DNA of 64,000 bases from Salinibaculum rarum (GCF_030505615.1 NZ_CP129992.1:1116001-1180000), one strand, 5' to 3'; counted from the stretch's first letter, positions 9,234-20,974 are shown. The notes: generated by a model not told the origin, from the letters alone. Numbers and translations: made by a program.

Positions 9234-9476
9234 TTACTTGGTGTCGGCGGCCGTCTCCTCGTCGAGACGGTTCCCGACCAGTCCCGTTCTGAACGCGATG
9301 TAGCCAAGCACGCTCACGAACAGGATTGGCGGCAAAATCAGAAACGCCCACAGAGGCCGGAGTCCCCAGCCCAGCAACAGCATGAGGTTCCCGATGCCGA
9401 GCAACACGAACGGGAGGATATACAGCGCCGCTCGCTTGCGGTTGAGGTCGTACTCCTCGCTCGTGGGGACTGCCAT
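9234..9476 (-). CDS. Small haloarchaeal membrane protein (two TM segments)
   Basis: The product is 80 residues from the ATG at 9476 (MAVPTSEEYDLNRKRAALYI). Two hydrophobic helices are visible, roughly residues 19-38 and 44-64, with a short loop. The C-terminus is acidic. There is no recognisable domain. Upstream in-frame codons exist, but this start fits the usual short charged N-terminus. Confidence 0.75.
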   Translation of the reverse strand: MAVPTSEEYDLNRKRAALYILPFVLLGIGNLMLLLGWGLRPLWAFLILPPILFVSVLGYIAFRTGLVGNRLDEETAADTK

Positions 9477-9554
9477 ACCTGACCGTTCGGCACGCACGTA
9501 AAAAAGCGCCGCGTTCGGTGTCGTCCGAGGCGTCAGCGGACGTCGTTCAGGGGA

Positions 9555-10079
9555 TTACGCGGAGGTTTCGTTTTCGGTCGCCGTTTCGTCTGCAGTCTCG
9601 TCTTCGTCGTCTTCGAGTTCGTCACTGTCGTCGTCCACGTCATCTTCCGCTGTCTCGTCATCCTCGGTTGCTTCCTCGTCGGCGTCGTCGTCCTGTTCGT
9701 CTGCGGCTTGCTCGTCGTCAGCACCGACGAGGTCGCTGATTTGCTCGCCGAGGGTGTCGATGTCGCCATCGAGGTGCTGGTTGACGAGGTCGTGAATCTG
9801 ACTGACGAAGTCGGGTGCCTGCCCGGGCATGTCAGTCGGTGGGCCGCGACGGTCGTCGGCGTTCCCGCCGGCGCGGTCTGCAGCAGCCGAGTTCCCGCTA
9901 TCACTCATCTCCGGGCCCGCGTCCGCGGACGCGTCTGTCTCTTCATCTGTGGCGTCAGTCTGATTGTCTGCCTGTCCAGCCTGCGAGTCGGCCGGTGCGT
10001 TGCCCGGCAGTGCTGCGGCCCCTGCGGTGGCGACCAGCAGCACAGCGAACAGCACGCCGACGGTCTTTGTTAGCTTCAT
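9555..10079 (-). CDS. Secreted, extremely acidic low-complexity protein
   Basis: The product is 174 residues from ATG 10079. Residues 1-24 (MKLTKTVGVLFAVLLVATAGAAALPG) form a Sec signal with an Ala-rich cleavage region. A PDFVSQIHDLVNQHLDGDIDTLGEQISDLVG segment, given here only as its helical character around residues 90-120, is the sole predicted folded part. Roughly the last 60 residues are almost only Asp, Glu, Ala and Thr. Such tails are Ca2+/salt-binding candidates. No homologous domain is recognised. Confidence 0.75.
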   Translation of the reverse strand: MKLTKTVGVLFAVLLVATAGAAALPGNAPADSQAGQADNQTDATDEETDASADAGPEMSDSGNSAAADRAGGNADDRRGPPTDMPGQAPDFVSQIHDLVNQHLDGDIDTLGEQISDLVGADDEQAADEQDDDADEEATEDDETAEDDVDDDSDELEDDEDETADETATENETSA

Positions 10080-10468
10080 GTTGCACTCGACACTGGGTGC
10101 CAGACGGTCTTGAAGGGGGCAAGCGCTCAACGCGTCTTCCCCTCGAATTGGGTCGAATTAACTGTTCTATGGCCGATTTAAGCCGGATTAAACCGAGTGA
10201 ACGGTCGGCTGGCGGGGTCTTTCCCCGTCGAGGCGAGACTGAGGTGGCTGTCCTCGCTGCTCGCGCCTTCGAGACGGTCACGTCGTTCACGCGTCGCCAC
10301 TCGCGGGTCGCGCCCGCTCCCGTGCTCGTATCTTCGAGGTTCTTCCGTTCAGTCAGAACCTCGCTGTTCGCGGCTCGCTTCCTCGCCGCTCACTATCCCG
10401 AGACGTTCGCGTTGCTCACGTCTCGCTTCCCACGCAGTCTTTTCATACCCGGCGCACCTACGACACGT
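10080..10468. other. 389-bp divergent intergenic region containing long inverted repeats
   Basis: No convincing gene is present. It separates the divergent signal-peptide gene (minus) and the bifunctional-nuclease gene (plus). It holds CGAGGTTCT (10335-10343) with AGAACCTCG (10355-10363), and CGAGACGT (10399-10406) with ACGTCTCG (10418-10425). A short CGGGG/CCCCG hairpin lies near 10214-10229. A plus-frame reading without stops runs through it, but its Ser/Arg/Phe-rich composition is unlike the neighbours, so I take it as non-coding. Confidence 0.6.
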
Positions 10469-10945
10469 ATGGAACACGAGGCAACGGTCGAGGGCGTCGG
10501 TGTCGGGGTCAGCGACGAGGGACCCGGCGCGCCGGTGGTCGTCCTGCAGGCCCGCGAGGAATTCATCCCTATCTTCATCAGCTCTGACCAGGCCCAATCG
10601 ATGCAACTCGCACTGGAGGGGGAGCCCTTCGAGCGGCCGCTGACCCACGACCTCTTCGTCGAGATGGTCGCGGAGTTTGGCGCGGCCATCGACCGCATCC
10701 GAATCGACGACCTCGCCGACGGGACCTTCTACGCCAAAATCGACACCGAACAGTACCACGGCGGCGAGCGCAAGCAGGCCGTCTTCGACGCTCGTCCCTC
10801 CGATGGCATCGCGCTTGGCCTCCGCGTCGACTGCCCTATCATCGTCTCCGACGCGGTGGTCGACGAGGCCGGCCGCCCGCCGGAGGCGTTCGAAACTGAC
10901 GAGCAGGATGTCGACGACGACTCCGAATTTGGCGACCCGTTCTGA
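10469..10945 (+). CDS. Bifunctional nuclease (BFN, DUF151) domain protein
   Basis: The product is 158 residues from ATG 10469 (MEHEATVEGVGVGVSD). The BFN/DUF151 core is seen as VVVLQAREEFIPIFISSDQAQSMQLALEG, given here as the PIFI...A..I-like pocket. The motifs RPLTHDLFVEM, RIRIDDLADGTFYAKI and DARPSDGIALGLRVDCPI (SDA[IV]AL-like motif) follow. Family members in plants and bacteria have nuclease activity, and the archaeal substrate is unknown. The final ATGA-type 1-nt overlap links it to the HAD gene. Confidence 0.9.
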   Translation: MEHEATVEGVGVGVSDEGPGAPVVVLQAREEFIPIFISSDQAQSMQLALEGEPFERPLTHDLFVEMVAEFGAAIDRIRIDDLADGTFYAKIDTEQYHGGERKQAVFDARPSDGIALGLRVDCPIIVSDAVVDEAGRPPEAFETDEQDVDDDSEFGDPF

Positions 10946-11622
10946 TGAGCTACGACGCACTCTTGCTTGACCACGACGGTGTTATCGTCACGCTCGGTGA
11001 CCGAACCGCGCTCTCGGCCGCCGCGCGCGATGCACTCGAAGCCGTCGGCGTTGCCGACCCGGCGCCTGACGCCGTCGATACGCTCTCGGTTGCCGTCTCT
11101 CCGACTGAACTCGATGCGGTGAGCGACCGGTACGGACTCGACCCCGACGACCTCTGGCGTGCCCGCGACGACGGCGTCCGCGATGCGCTGCTCGCCGAGA
11201 CGCGGGCCGGGCGGAAGACACCGTACGACGACGTAAACGCCCTCGTGGACCTCGGTGTCCCCACCGGTATCGTCAGCAACAACCAGACCAGAATCGTGGA
11301 ATTCGTCCTCGACCACTACGACCTCGCAGACCACTTTGGGACAGTTCACGCTCGTGCGCCCGAACGGTCGAGTCTCGAACGCAAGAAGCCTCAGCCGACG
11401 TATCTGGAGGATGCGATGGCCGACCTCGCCGTCGAGAATCCGCTCTACGTCGGCGACAGCGAGAGCGACGTCGAAGCCGGCCAGCGCGCCGGACTGGACG
11501 TGGCCTTTCTCCGCCGCGACCACAACGCCGACCAGCCGCTCGACTCGACGCCCGACTACGAGCTGATGGGCCTGGACGAAGTGGTCGAGATTCTGGAACG
11601 CGAGAGTCCGAAACTGCAGTAG
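10945..11622 (+). CDS. HAD-superfamily hydrolase
   Basis: The product is 225 residues. All four HAD motifs are present: I, LLLDHDGVIV (DxD); II, GIVSNNQ; III, the Lys of RKKPQPTYLEDAM; IV, YVGDSESDVEAG. The cap is a small helical C1 type, so a phosphoglycolate- or pyrimidine-nucleotide-phosphatase-like activity is likely, but the substrate is unknown. It starts on the last base of the preceding stop codon, so the two genes are co-translated. Confidence 0.9.
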   Translation: MSYDALLLDHDGVIVTLGDRTALSAAARDALEAVGVADPAPDAVDTLSVAVSPTELDAVSDRYGLDPDDLWRARDDGVRDALLAETRAGRKTPYDDVNALVDLGVPTGIVSNNQTRIVEFVLDHYDLADHFGTVHARAPERSSLERKKPQPTYLEDAMADLAVENPLYVGDSESDVEAGQRAGLDVAFLRRDHNADQPLDSTPDYELMGLDEVVEILERESPKLQ

Positions 11623-11656
11623 TTAGGCAACTCTGATAGAACTTTTGCGGTGGCCG

Positions 11657-12029
11657 GGCGCGCGTACTCGCTATTGCGAGTCGCGCGCCGACGGGGAAGG
11701 GCAGGCATGCTTTCCGCGGTGCGGTTGCGGTGGGGCACGACGATAGCACCTGCGAGCGGTGCGAGGCGCGAACAACGTGAGCGCCCGTGAGCGCTCTACC
11801 GAGCGTGAGCGGCCTCCACGCGAGCAACGCGAGCGTGGGCTCGTGGGAGCTTGCTCCCACGGTGTTTTTCACTATGTTCGCAAGAGCGAAGCTCTTGCGC
11901 AGTATGGAAGACGCGACGCGTCTTCCATGCACATCAGAACGCGAAGCGTTCTGAGGACAGCCCGGCAGAAATCTTCGATTTCTGCGGATGTTTTTGCAAG
12001 GACGGTGCGGTGTGCGCCGTCAGGCGCAC
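11657..12029. repeat. Array of at least eight perfect or near-perfect hairpins
   Basis: The region between a convergent gene pair (HAD and cimA) is a chain of short palindromes. Perfect ones include GTGGGAGC-TT-GCTCCCAC (11843-11860) and CGCAAGAGC-GAA-GCTCTTGCG (11879-11899). A third has 12-bp arms with a one-base loop (11904-11928). TCAGAACGC-GAA-GCGTTCTGA is at 11934-11954, GCAGAAATC-TTC-GATTTCTGC at 11965-11985, and GTGCGCC-GTCA-GGCGCAC at 12012-12029. Others are 11657-11689 (with a one-base bulge), 11746-11762 and 11779-11796. Two contain GCGAAGC, known as an exceptionally stable DNA mini-hairpin. There is no gene. It may serve as a bidirectional terminator or be a repeat graveyard. Confidence 0.85.
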
Positions 12030-12059
12030 CCGACACCGGACGCAGGAAAAAGTAGTCGC

Positions 12060-13598
<1,539 letters not shown>

Positions 13599-13680
13599 TG
13601 GTCATGTGTACCATACTGTGTCCTCCGGTCGTGCAGCGTTATAAGTTTGCCCTTTGCCGGTTTTCGGTTGGCACCGCGGC

Positions 13681-14100
13681 TCACTCGTCGGTGTCGTCGA
13701 TTCCCTCGACCAGAACGGTATCGCCCGGTGTGACACCCTCTGTGGCACCCGCTGGCAGTTCGATGATACGGTCGGCACTGGCGACACCGAACCCGGTCCA
13801 CGGCGAGAGTTGAGCCGTTTCGACGACGCGGTCCCCATCCAGCCAGAGGACGTCGATGGGAAAGCGCATGAACAGCATGTGGACGAACTGTCGCGGGGGA
13901 CCGTCGGTCAGCGAGAAGAGACCGCCGCTTCCGTCCACCTCCATTACCAGTGCAAAGTCGTCTGGAATCGAGGAGCGAAACATGAGTCCCTTCGCCTGCG
14001 AGAGTGTCGAGTCTGCCAGTTCGACGGTGCTTGCCAGCACGCGGTCGGTCGGCGACTCGTCGCTGCCGAGGACCTCGTCTTGCCGGTGGACGACGCGCAT
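13681..14100 (-). CDS. DUF192 protein
   Basis: The product is 139 residues. Hallmarks of DUF192 are ASTVELADSTLSQAKGLMFRSS (GLM[FH]R), the FVHMLFMRFPIDVLWLDGDRVVE block (MLFM.FPIDV.FLD) and the terminal IIELPAGATEGVTPGDTV. It is a small beta-barrel of unknown function, in many organisms exported. Here I see no signal peptide, so it appears cytoplasmic. It is a single gene between cimA and a transducer. Confidence 0.9.
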   Translation of the reverse strand: MRVVHRQDEVLGSDESPTDRVLASTVELADSTLSQAKGLMFRSSIPDDFALVMEVDGSGGLFSLTDGPPRQFVHMLFMRFPIDVLWLDGDRVVETAQLSPWTGFGVASADRIIELPAGATEGVTPGDTVLVEGIDDTDE

Positions 14101-14156
14101 ATCCGCACCTCGCGGGGTCGGACAAAAACGTTTGTGTCACAGGCGGCCGGTCGCGG

Positions 14157-15890
14157 TCAGTCCTGTGGCTGTGCGAGCTGGGTCGGGGACTCGTCTCCCG
14201 GTCCGGAGGTCGTCGTCTCGCCGACACTGAACGTGGCGAGTCGCGTTCGGAGGTCGTCCGACTGGTCGGCCAGCGACTTGACGCTGGTCGTCACTTCCGA
14301 GATTGTCGCCGTCTGTTCCTGGGTGGCGGCAGCGACACTTTCGGCTTCGGTGGTCGTCTCCTCGCTGATGGAGGCCGCTTCGTCGACCATCTGGACGACG
14401 TCCTGGGTGGTGTTTGCCTGCTCGTCGGTCGCGTTGCTAATCTCCTGGACGGTGGTGTTGACGTTGTCGACGACGTCGACGATGTCCTCGAAATCACCCA
14501 GCGTCGACTCGATGGTGGCGACGCTGTCGCTGACCTGCTGGTCCATCTCCTGGACCTCGTCGACCGTCTCGCGGGATTCTGCCTGTATCTCACCGATGCG
14601 GTCTGAAATCTCCTCGGCGGATTCGCGGGTCTCCTCTGCGAGACTCTTGATTTCGTCTGCGACGACGGCAAAGCCGTCGCCAGCGCCGTCGCCGCTCGTG
14701 CCACTGGCCCGTGCGGCTTCGATGGAGGCGTTCAGCGCCAGCATGTTCGTCTCCTCGGCGATGTCGTTGATAAAGGAGACAATCTCGTCGATTTCGCCGA
14801 TACGGTCGACCAGTCCCTCGACAGCCGACGCGGTCTCGTCGATGCCCGATTCGAGTTCGTCCAGTTCCTCGATGGCGTCTCTGGCTGCTTCCCGTCCCGT
14901 GCGACTGCGCTCTGCGGCCTCCTGGGACGTCTGGGCGACTTCGTCGGCGGAGGCGGCAATCTCCTCGACGGTCGCCGAGAGGGTGTTCATCTCCTCGGCG
15001 ACGACCTGGAGTTGTTCGGTCTGCTCTGCCGCGCCGTCGGAAATCTCCTGGACCGAGCGCGCCACTTCGTCGCTCGCGTCGTTGACTTCGGCCATGCTTG
15101 TGGCCACCTCGTCGCTGGCTCCCGACACGTCGGCGGCGAACACCTGCACGTCGCCGATGGTGTCCGCGAGCGTCCCCACGAGGTCGTTGTAGTTCGCGAT
15201 GACGTCGCGGAACATCTCCTCGTCGGTCGAGACGTCGTCCTCGTCGATAGTCGCAGTGAGGTCGCCCTCCTGGGCCTGCTGGGCGGCGTCGCCGAACTCC
15301 TCGACGAGGTCCTGGAGCTTCGCGGAGCGCTCTTCGAGCTGGTCGGTCATCGTCTGTAACTCGTTCGTGTAATCTTCGAGGCTCGCCGCCATCAGTTTCA
15401 TCGACTCCCCGAACGACCCGGGCACGTCCTCGTCGAGAACAGGGGCGTCGAAGTTCTGCTGGGCGAGTGCGGACGCCTGTTCGGAGACGGTCGTCAGATA
15501 CGACCCCATGTCTGCAAAGGAGTTGGTGAGGCTCCCGATCTCGTCGGGCTGGCTGGACCGCTCGATGTCTGTCTCCACCTCGCCGGCCGCGATATCGCGG
15601 GCGCGTGCGTCGAGGGACTGGATGGGGTCGACGAAGTCACGTCGGACGATAAGGAGTGTGTTGACGAAGGCGACGAGGGCTGCGAGAAACAACACACCGG
15701 CCAGCGTGTACCAGAGCACTCCAGAGACGACGAAGGGTAACACGACCTGTGCCAGGGAGACGAGAAACTGGATACCGACGGCGGCGACGACTTTCCGCTC
15801 GATGGATTCGTCGATACCGAACATATCCATCGACTGCCACAGCACCGATTCGTATTTGCTCTGTAATCGCTGGGCTGTTCGTGTTGACAT
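14157..15890 (-). CDS. Methyl-accepting chemotaxis protein (halobacterial transducer)
   Basis: The product is 577 residues from ATG 15890 (MSTRTAQRLQSKYESVLWQ). Two membrane helices lie at about 38-58 and 62-82, with almost no loop between them, so there is no extracellular sensor domain. A HAMP region (about 82-135) and a second HAMP-like stretch precede the long coiled-coil signalling domain. The tip, FINDIAEETNMLALNASIEA followed by ARASG..GDGFAVVADEI, binds CheA/CheW. Methylation-helix Glu/Gln repeats flank it. The lack of an ectodomain suggests a membrane or cytoplasmic stimulus. Confidence 0.9.
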   Translation of the reverse strand: MSTRTAQRLQSKYESVLWQSMDMFGIDESIERKVVAAVGIQFLVSLAQVVLPFVVSGVLWYTLAGVLFLAALVAFVNTLLIVRRDFVDPIQSLDARARDIAAGEVETDIERSSQPDEIGSLTNSFADMGSYLTTVSEQASALAQQNFDAPVLDEDVPGSFGESMKLMAASLEDYTNELQTMTDQLEERSAKLQDLVEEFGDAAQQAQEGDLTATIDEDDVSTDEEMFRDVIANYNDLVGTLADTIGDVQVFAADVSGASDEVATSMAEVNDASDEVARSVQEISDGAAEQTEQLQVVAEEMNTLSATVEEIAASADEVAQTSQEAAERSRTGREAARDAIEELDELESGIDETASAVEGLVDRIGEIDEIVSFINDIAEETNMLALNASIEAARASGTSGDGAGDGFAVVADEIKSLAEETRESAEEISDRIGEIQAESRETVDEVQEMDQQVSDSVATIESTLGDFEDIVDVVDNVNTTVQEISNATDEQANTTQDVVQMVDEAASISEETTTEAESVAAATQEQTATISEVTTSVKSLADQSDDLRTRLATFSVGETTTSGPGDESPTQLAQPQD

Positions 15891-16044
15891 ACCTGAACAC
15901 AGAGTTCTACCTCCAAATAACAAGGGTTTCGTTTTTTATGTACTGAGAACGCCCGGCTTAGTTTAAATACAAAACCGTGCGTCTTCCACGGCGCGACTGG
16001 AGACTGGTCGCTGGACTGAAGACGGCACGGGCCTAGCCGGCCGT

Positions 16045-16605
16045 ATGGAAAAGACCGACGCCGGGACGTCGGTGGGTGTCGACGACCCCTACGGCTACGT
16101 CGACCGCTGTGATTATCTCACGGACGACGGCCGCTGTCGCTTCGCTCGCGAACAGGGGGACCGTGACCCCACCTTCGCCGACGAGCGCAGTCGGAACGAC
16201 TTTCGCTGCCCCGTCGCCGGCGGGACCGACGTGGAAGGGCTGACGGGTCCGTGGGAGTGGTCGGACTGCCCCCACTTCCGGTGTCGGACTCACGACCGCG
16301 CGTGTGTCCGCTGTGGACTCGACGAGGTTCGCCTCGCCCACGACGACGAACGCCCACTCCTGGAGGAACATCACCTCTCTTACCGCGCCGGCTCGAGTGC
16401 CGGCGACGGGACTCCGAGCCACGAGATTACGGTGTATCTCTGTCGGTGGTGCCACGCGAAGGTCCACGATTCGTGGGCGCGCATCGACGACGACGCTGCG
16501 CCCGACCCCGAGGCCATCGCCGAACGCGAGGGCCGCCGGTCGAAAGAACAGCAGGAGTTCGGGTTCGAATCGGCGGCCGAGCGCTTCGACGTGGACGACG
16601 AGTAG
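16045..16605 (+). CDS. Cys/His-rich haloarchaeal protein (HNH-like; DUF7097 type)
   Basis: The product is 186 residues. Cysteines occur as YVDRCDYLTDDGRCRFA, FRCPVAG, CPHFRCRTHDRACVRCGL. A later segment, LLEEHHLSYR followed by VYLCRWCHAKVHDSW, has the EHH...CxxCHxxVH pattern of HNH nucleases or zinc clusters. From memory this is the haloarchaeal DUF7097 family. An HNH-like nuclease or regulatory zinc protein is possible, with no direct evidence. An AT-rich TTTAAATA lies about 75 nt upstream. Confidence 0.75.
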   Translation: MEKTDAGTSVGVDDPYGYVDRCDYLTDDGRCRFAREQGDRDPTFADERSRNDFRCPVAGGTDVEGLTGPWEWSDCPHFRCRTHDRACVRCGLDEVRLAHDDERPLLEEHHLSYRAGSSAGDGTPSHEITVYLCRWCHAKVHDSWARIDDDAAPDPEAIAEREGRRSKEQQEFGFESAAERFDVDDE

Positions 16606-16745
16606 ACGCCGGGTGACTGCAACCGCTCTGTCCTCGATTGTCCCGAGTCTATCCCCACGAGATTGGGGGCCTTCTCGCCTTCTGGCACACTCCCGCTCGT
16701 TCTGTTCCGGGGAGCATATACGCCCCCCTCGCATACGCGTCGGCA

Positions 16746-17297
16746 ATGACTCGCATCGACGTAATCGACAATCACGGCCAGTTTACCCACCTGGAGCAGC
16801 GCGCGCTCCGGGACATGGGCGTGGACGTCGAAATCGTTGCCAACGACACCCCACCGGAGGACATCGACGCCGACGGTCTCGTCCTCTCGGGTGGGCCAAG
16901 CATCGACCGCATCGGCAACTGCCCGGCGTATCTCGACCTCGATATTCCGGTGTTCGGCATCTGTCTCGGGATGCAACTCATCGCGACGGAACTGGACGGC
17001 CGCGTCGGGTCGGGCGACTACGGCGGCTACGCCGACGTGACTGTCGAGATAACAGACGACTCGGACCCGCTCGTGGGCTCGCTCGCTCCCGAAACCCGCG
17101 TCTGGGCCAGCCACGCCGACGAGGTCAAGGAAGTTCCGTCGGGCTTTACCCGCACCGCCAGAAGCGACGTCTGTGGGGTCGAGGCGATGAGCGACACCGA
17201 CCGCGACCTCTACGGCGTCCAGTGGCACCCCGAAGTCGCCCACACCGAGGAAGGCGAGGAAGTCTTCGAGAACTTCCTGGCTCGCTGTACCGAGTAA
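16746..17297 (+). CDS. guaAA: GMP synthase glutamine-amidotransferase subunit A
   Basis: The product is 183 residues from ATG 16746 (MTRIDVIDNHGQFTHLEQR). This is the stand-alone archaeal GATase. It releases ammonia from glutamine for the separate ATP-pyrophosphatase subunit (GuaAB), which is not in this window. The nucleophile is Cys73 in VFGICLGMQ. The His-Glu pair is in QWHPEVAHTEEG. LSGGPS forms the oxyanion region. The length is normal for the two-subunit archaeal form. Confidence 0.95.
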   Translation: MTRIDVIDNHGQFTHLEQRALRDMGVDVEIVANDTPPEDIDADGLVLSGGPSIDRIGNCPAYLDLDIPVFGICLGMQLIATELDGRVGSGDYGGYADVTVEITDDSDPLVGSLAPETRVWASHADEVKEVPSGFTRTARSDVCGVEAMSDTDRDLYGVQWHPEVAHTEEGEEVFENFLARCTE

Positions 17298-17421
17298 GTC
17301 CGCGGTGTCTCCCCCGACTGGTGTGTGGTATTGACTCGTCCCTACTGGTCCCCTGTCGTCCAGTCACGAACGGTTCATTTAGCAGCTACATTTAACATCG
17401 CGCTGCCCGCCTAGCGGAGTA

Positions 17422-19299
17422 ATGACCGAGACGCAGGGAGACCTCGCCGGTCTCTCCCGATTTATCTTCCAGACGCCGCGCTGGTACGCCAGCATCGCGC
17501 TGTCGCTCGCGCTCGCGGCGGTCACTGGATGGCTGGCCTTCGATTCGGCGTTTCCCCTCGACGACGCCTGGCGAGGGGTGTTTTTCGTCGGCGTCCCGAC
17601 CGTCACCGCGGGAGTCCTCACGCCCTACATCGACCGGGCACTCGGTGGACAACTCACCCGTGACCGGTCGGCACTGCTCGCACTCGCGTGTGCGTTGCTC
17701 GTCGTGGTCACTCTGCTCGCTGCCGCGATTCTCTCCGTGGGCCTCGGTCTCTCCCAGCAGTTCATCCTCGATGCGTTGCTCATCGCACTTGCGGCTATCT
17801 TCGCGCTCCGACTGCTAGTTCTCGTTGCCGTCTCTCGCCAACCGCCACTGCAGGCGACGCTGCCTGCGAGCGTCCAGACTGTCGCCGCTGCTGTCATGCT
17901 GTTTGTATACAGCGGGTCGTTGCACTATCTCGAAGTCGGTGGCGGACCGCTCGTCCAGACGATATTGGCCCGGCCGGAACAGGCACCAATCGAACTCCAG
18001 AACAGCATCTACCCGTTCGACTTCGTGATGCTCGCCGTCATCTGTGTCGTCCACGCCGTCGCCGTCTGGGCGTTCCTGGCTGCTATCGACCGGCCCTGGC
18101 GCTCCAGCCTCGGCGTGTCCGTCCTCGACTTCATCCAGGGATTTATCGGCCACGTCGCGGAGGGCTCTCGCGAACTCGAAACGTTCTTCGAAGAACTCGG
18201 TGAGGAAGCTATCGTCCCGGTCACCGTCCTCTCCTTTCGCCGGCCGGGCGGCGAGGAGAAGGCCCGGATTACGCTCCCGATGATTCACCCCGGACCGATG
18301 GGAGAAATCGGCGGCGGCAACCTCCCGGTCCGTCTGGCCGAACGGACTGACGGGCTCGCCTTCGCGCCACACGCGACCGCCGGCCACGACTTCAATCTCG
18401 TCACCGAATCCGAGGTCGAGACAATCTGTGAGGCCGCCGAGCGTGCCTATCAGGAAATCGAATACACCACCACTGCGAGTGCGGGCGTGCGAACGGCCGA
18501 GGGCGACGCGACGTTGACCGGCCACGCCTTCGGGGACGACGCTCTCGTCGTCAACACCTTTGCGCCCACGTTCGCCGACGACGTTGCCTACGCCGTGGGG
18601 CTCTCGGCCGCTGCCGAAGCCCGGACGAGCAGCCTCGAAACCGTCCTCCTCGTCGACGCACACAACTGTAACAACGGTCTCGACGGCCCCGACCTCGGAC
18701 ACATCGTCCCCGGGAGTCAGCGCTCGTTCGACCTCATCGCCGGTGCCGGCCACCTCGGCGAGCGTCTCACGCGGGCGGACCAGCACCCTCTCCGACTGGG
18801 TATCGCACACGACGAGACGCCGTGGGACCCCGAAGACGGCATCGGGCCGCTGGGCATCCGAACAGCCGTCGTCGAGAGCGGCGGCCACCGGACCGCCTAC
18901 GTGCTCGTCGACGGGAACAACATGGAACCAGGCTTGCGCGACCGTATCGTGGCGGCAATCGACGGCGTCGACCTCGTCGAGGTGATGACCAGCGACACCC
19001 ACATTGTCAACACCGTCGAGGCGGAGAATCAGGTCGGACAGGCACTCCCAGAGGCCGAACTCGTCGAGCGCATCGCGTCGCTGGTCGAGGCGGCCGTCGA
19101 GGACATCGAACCCGTGGAAGCGGGCATGGCAAGCGAGACTGCCGAGGTGACCGTCTTCGGCAACGACCGCACGGAGACGCTGGCCAGCCACGCCAACGCC
19201 ATGATTCCGATGGGAGCGGCACTCGCTGTCGTCTTCGTCACTGCCGTCCTCTCGGTGAGTGTCCTCATCTTCGCGTTCGTCTCCGGCGGGCCGTGGTGA
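17422..19299 (+). CDS. DUF2070 membrane protein
   Basis: The product is 625 residues. Residues about 20-215 hold six or seven hydrophobic helices. A large soluble domain follows (about 230-595), containing PMIHPGPMGEIGGGNLP, HDFNLVTESEVE, LLVDAHNCNNG and MTSDTHIVNTVEAENQVG. A last membrane helix lies at 598-620. The conserved His and Asp residues in the soluble part could bind metal. Family DUF2070 is archaeal and uncharacterised, so no reaction is assigned. It is monocistronic and followed by tRNA-Ser on the opposite strand. Confidence 0.9.
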   Translation: MTETQGDLAGLSRFIFQTPRWYASIALSLALAAVTGWLAFDSAFPLDDAWRGVFFVGVPTVTAGVLTPYIDRALGGQLTRDRSALLALACALLVVVTLLAAAILSVGLGLSQQFILDALLIALAAIFALRLLVLVAVSRQPPLQATLPASVQTVAAAVMLFVYSGSLHYLEVGGGPLVQTILARPEQAPIELQNSIYPFDFVMLAVICVVHAVAVWAFLAAIDRPWRSSLGVSVLDFIQGFIGHVAEGSRELETFFEELGEEAIVPVTVLSFRRPGGEEKARITLPMIHPGPMGEIGGGNLPVRLAERTDGLAFAPHATAGHDFNLVTESEVETICEAAERAYQEIEYTTTASAGVRTAEGDATLTGHAFGDDALVVNTFAPTFADDVAYAVGLSAAAEARTSSLETVLLVDAHNCNNGLDGPDLGHIVPGSQRSFDLIAGAGHLGERLTRADQHPLRLGIAHDETPWDPEDGIGPLGIRTAVVESGGHRTAYVLVDGNNMEPGLRDRIVAAIDGVDLVEVMTSDTHIVNTVEAENQVGQALPEAELVERIASLVEAAVEDIEPVEAGMASETAEVTVFGNDRTETLASHANAMIPMGAALAVVFVTAVLSVSVLIFAFVSGGPW

Positions 19300-19328
19300 G
19301 GACTCTCCACTCGTTTGCTTGAGAGAAC

Positions 19329-19412
19329 GCCGAGGAGGAGATTTGAACTCCTGAGTCCGTGAGGACAGTTGCTTTCGAGGCAACCGCCTTGGCCAGGCTA
19401 GGCTACCTCGGC
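19329..19412 (-). tRNA. tRNA-Ser (anticodon CGA)
   Basis: On the minus strand the 84-nt sequence begins GCCGAGG and ends CCTCGGC, giving a 7-bp acceptor stem. The anticodon stem GTTGC/GCAAC encloses CTCGAAA, so the anticodon is CGA, reading UCG. A long variable arm (class II) of the kind expected for serine is present, followed by a T-arm with TTCAAAT. No intron and no encoded CCA are seen. Confidence 0.95.
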
Positions 19413-19490
19413 TCACTTCCGGCTTTCCGCTGGTTGTTGTTAGCCGTTTCGATTCGAGTGCTTGAACTGGCCGGTGGTAGTTCCCACACG

Positions 19491-19525
19491 AAAATATAAT
19501 AACCAAGTAGTATAACCTAGTGGTT

Positions 19526-19527
<2 letters not shown>
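19491..19527 (+). promoter_or_regulatory. thiC promoter with palindromic candidate ThiR operator
   Basis: AAAATATAA (19491-19499) lies about 27-35 nt before the thiC ATG (19526), as expected for a leaderless transcript. Between box and start there are three ATAACC half-sites: 19499-19504, 19512-19517 and, inverted, GGTTAT at 19522-19527. The last two form ATAACC-TAGT-GGTTAT, which overlaps the start codon. A repressor bound here would block initiation. ThiR, encoded in the same window, is the obvious candidate. No TPP riboswitch fold was recognised, and there is no leader to carry one. Confidence 0.6.
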
Positions 19528-20968
<1,441 letters not shown>

Positions 20969-20974
20969 GGCCGC

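Noticed and set aside
11759..12055. 98-codon frame inside the hairpin chain
   Set aside because: Its sequence simply reads the palindromes (Arg/Glu/Ser-rich) and has no start context or family.
13654..15192. 512-codon open frame on the plus strand opposite the transducer gene
   Set aside because: It is Ser/Val/Ala-rich antisense to a clear chemotaxis protein with family motifs; high G+C leaves antisense frames open.
19413..19525. TPP riboswitch upstream of thiC
   Set aside because: The TATA box predicts a leaderless transcript and no THI-box-like conserved words are visible.
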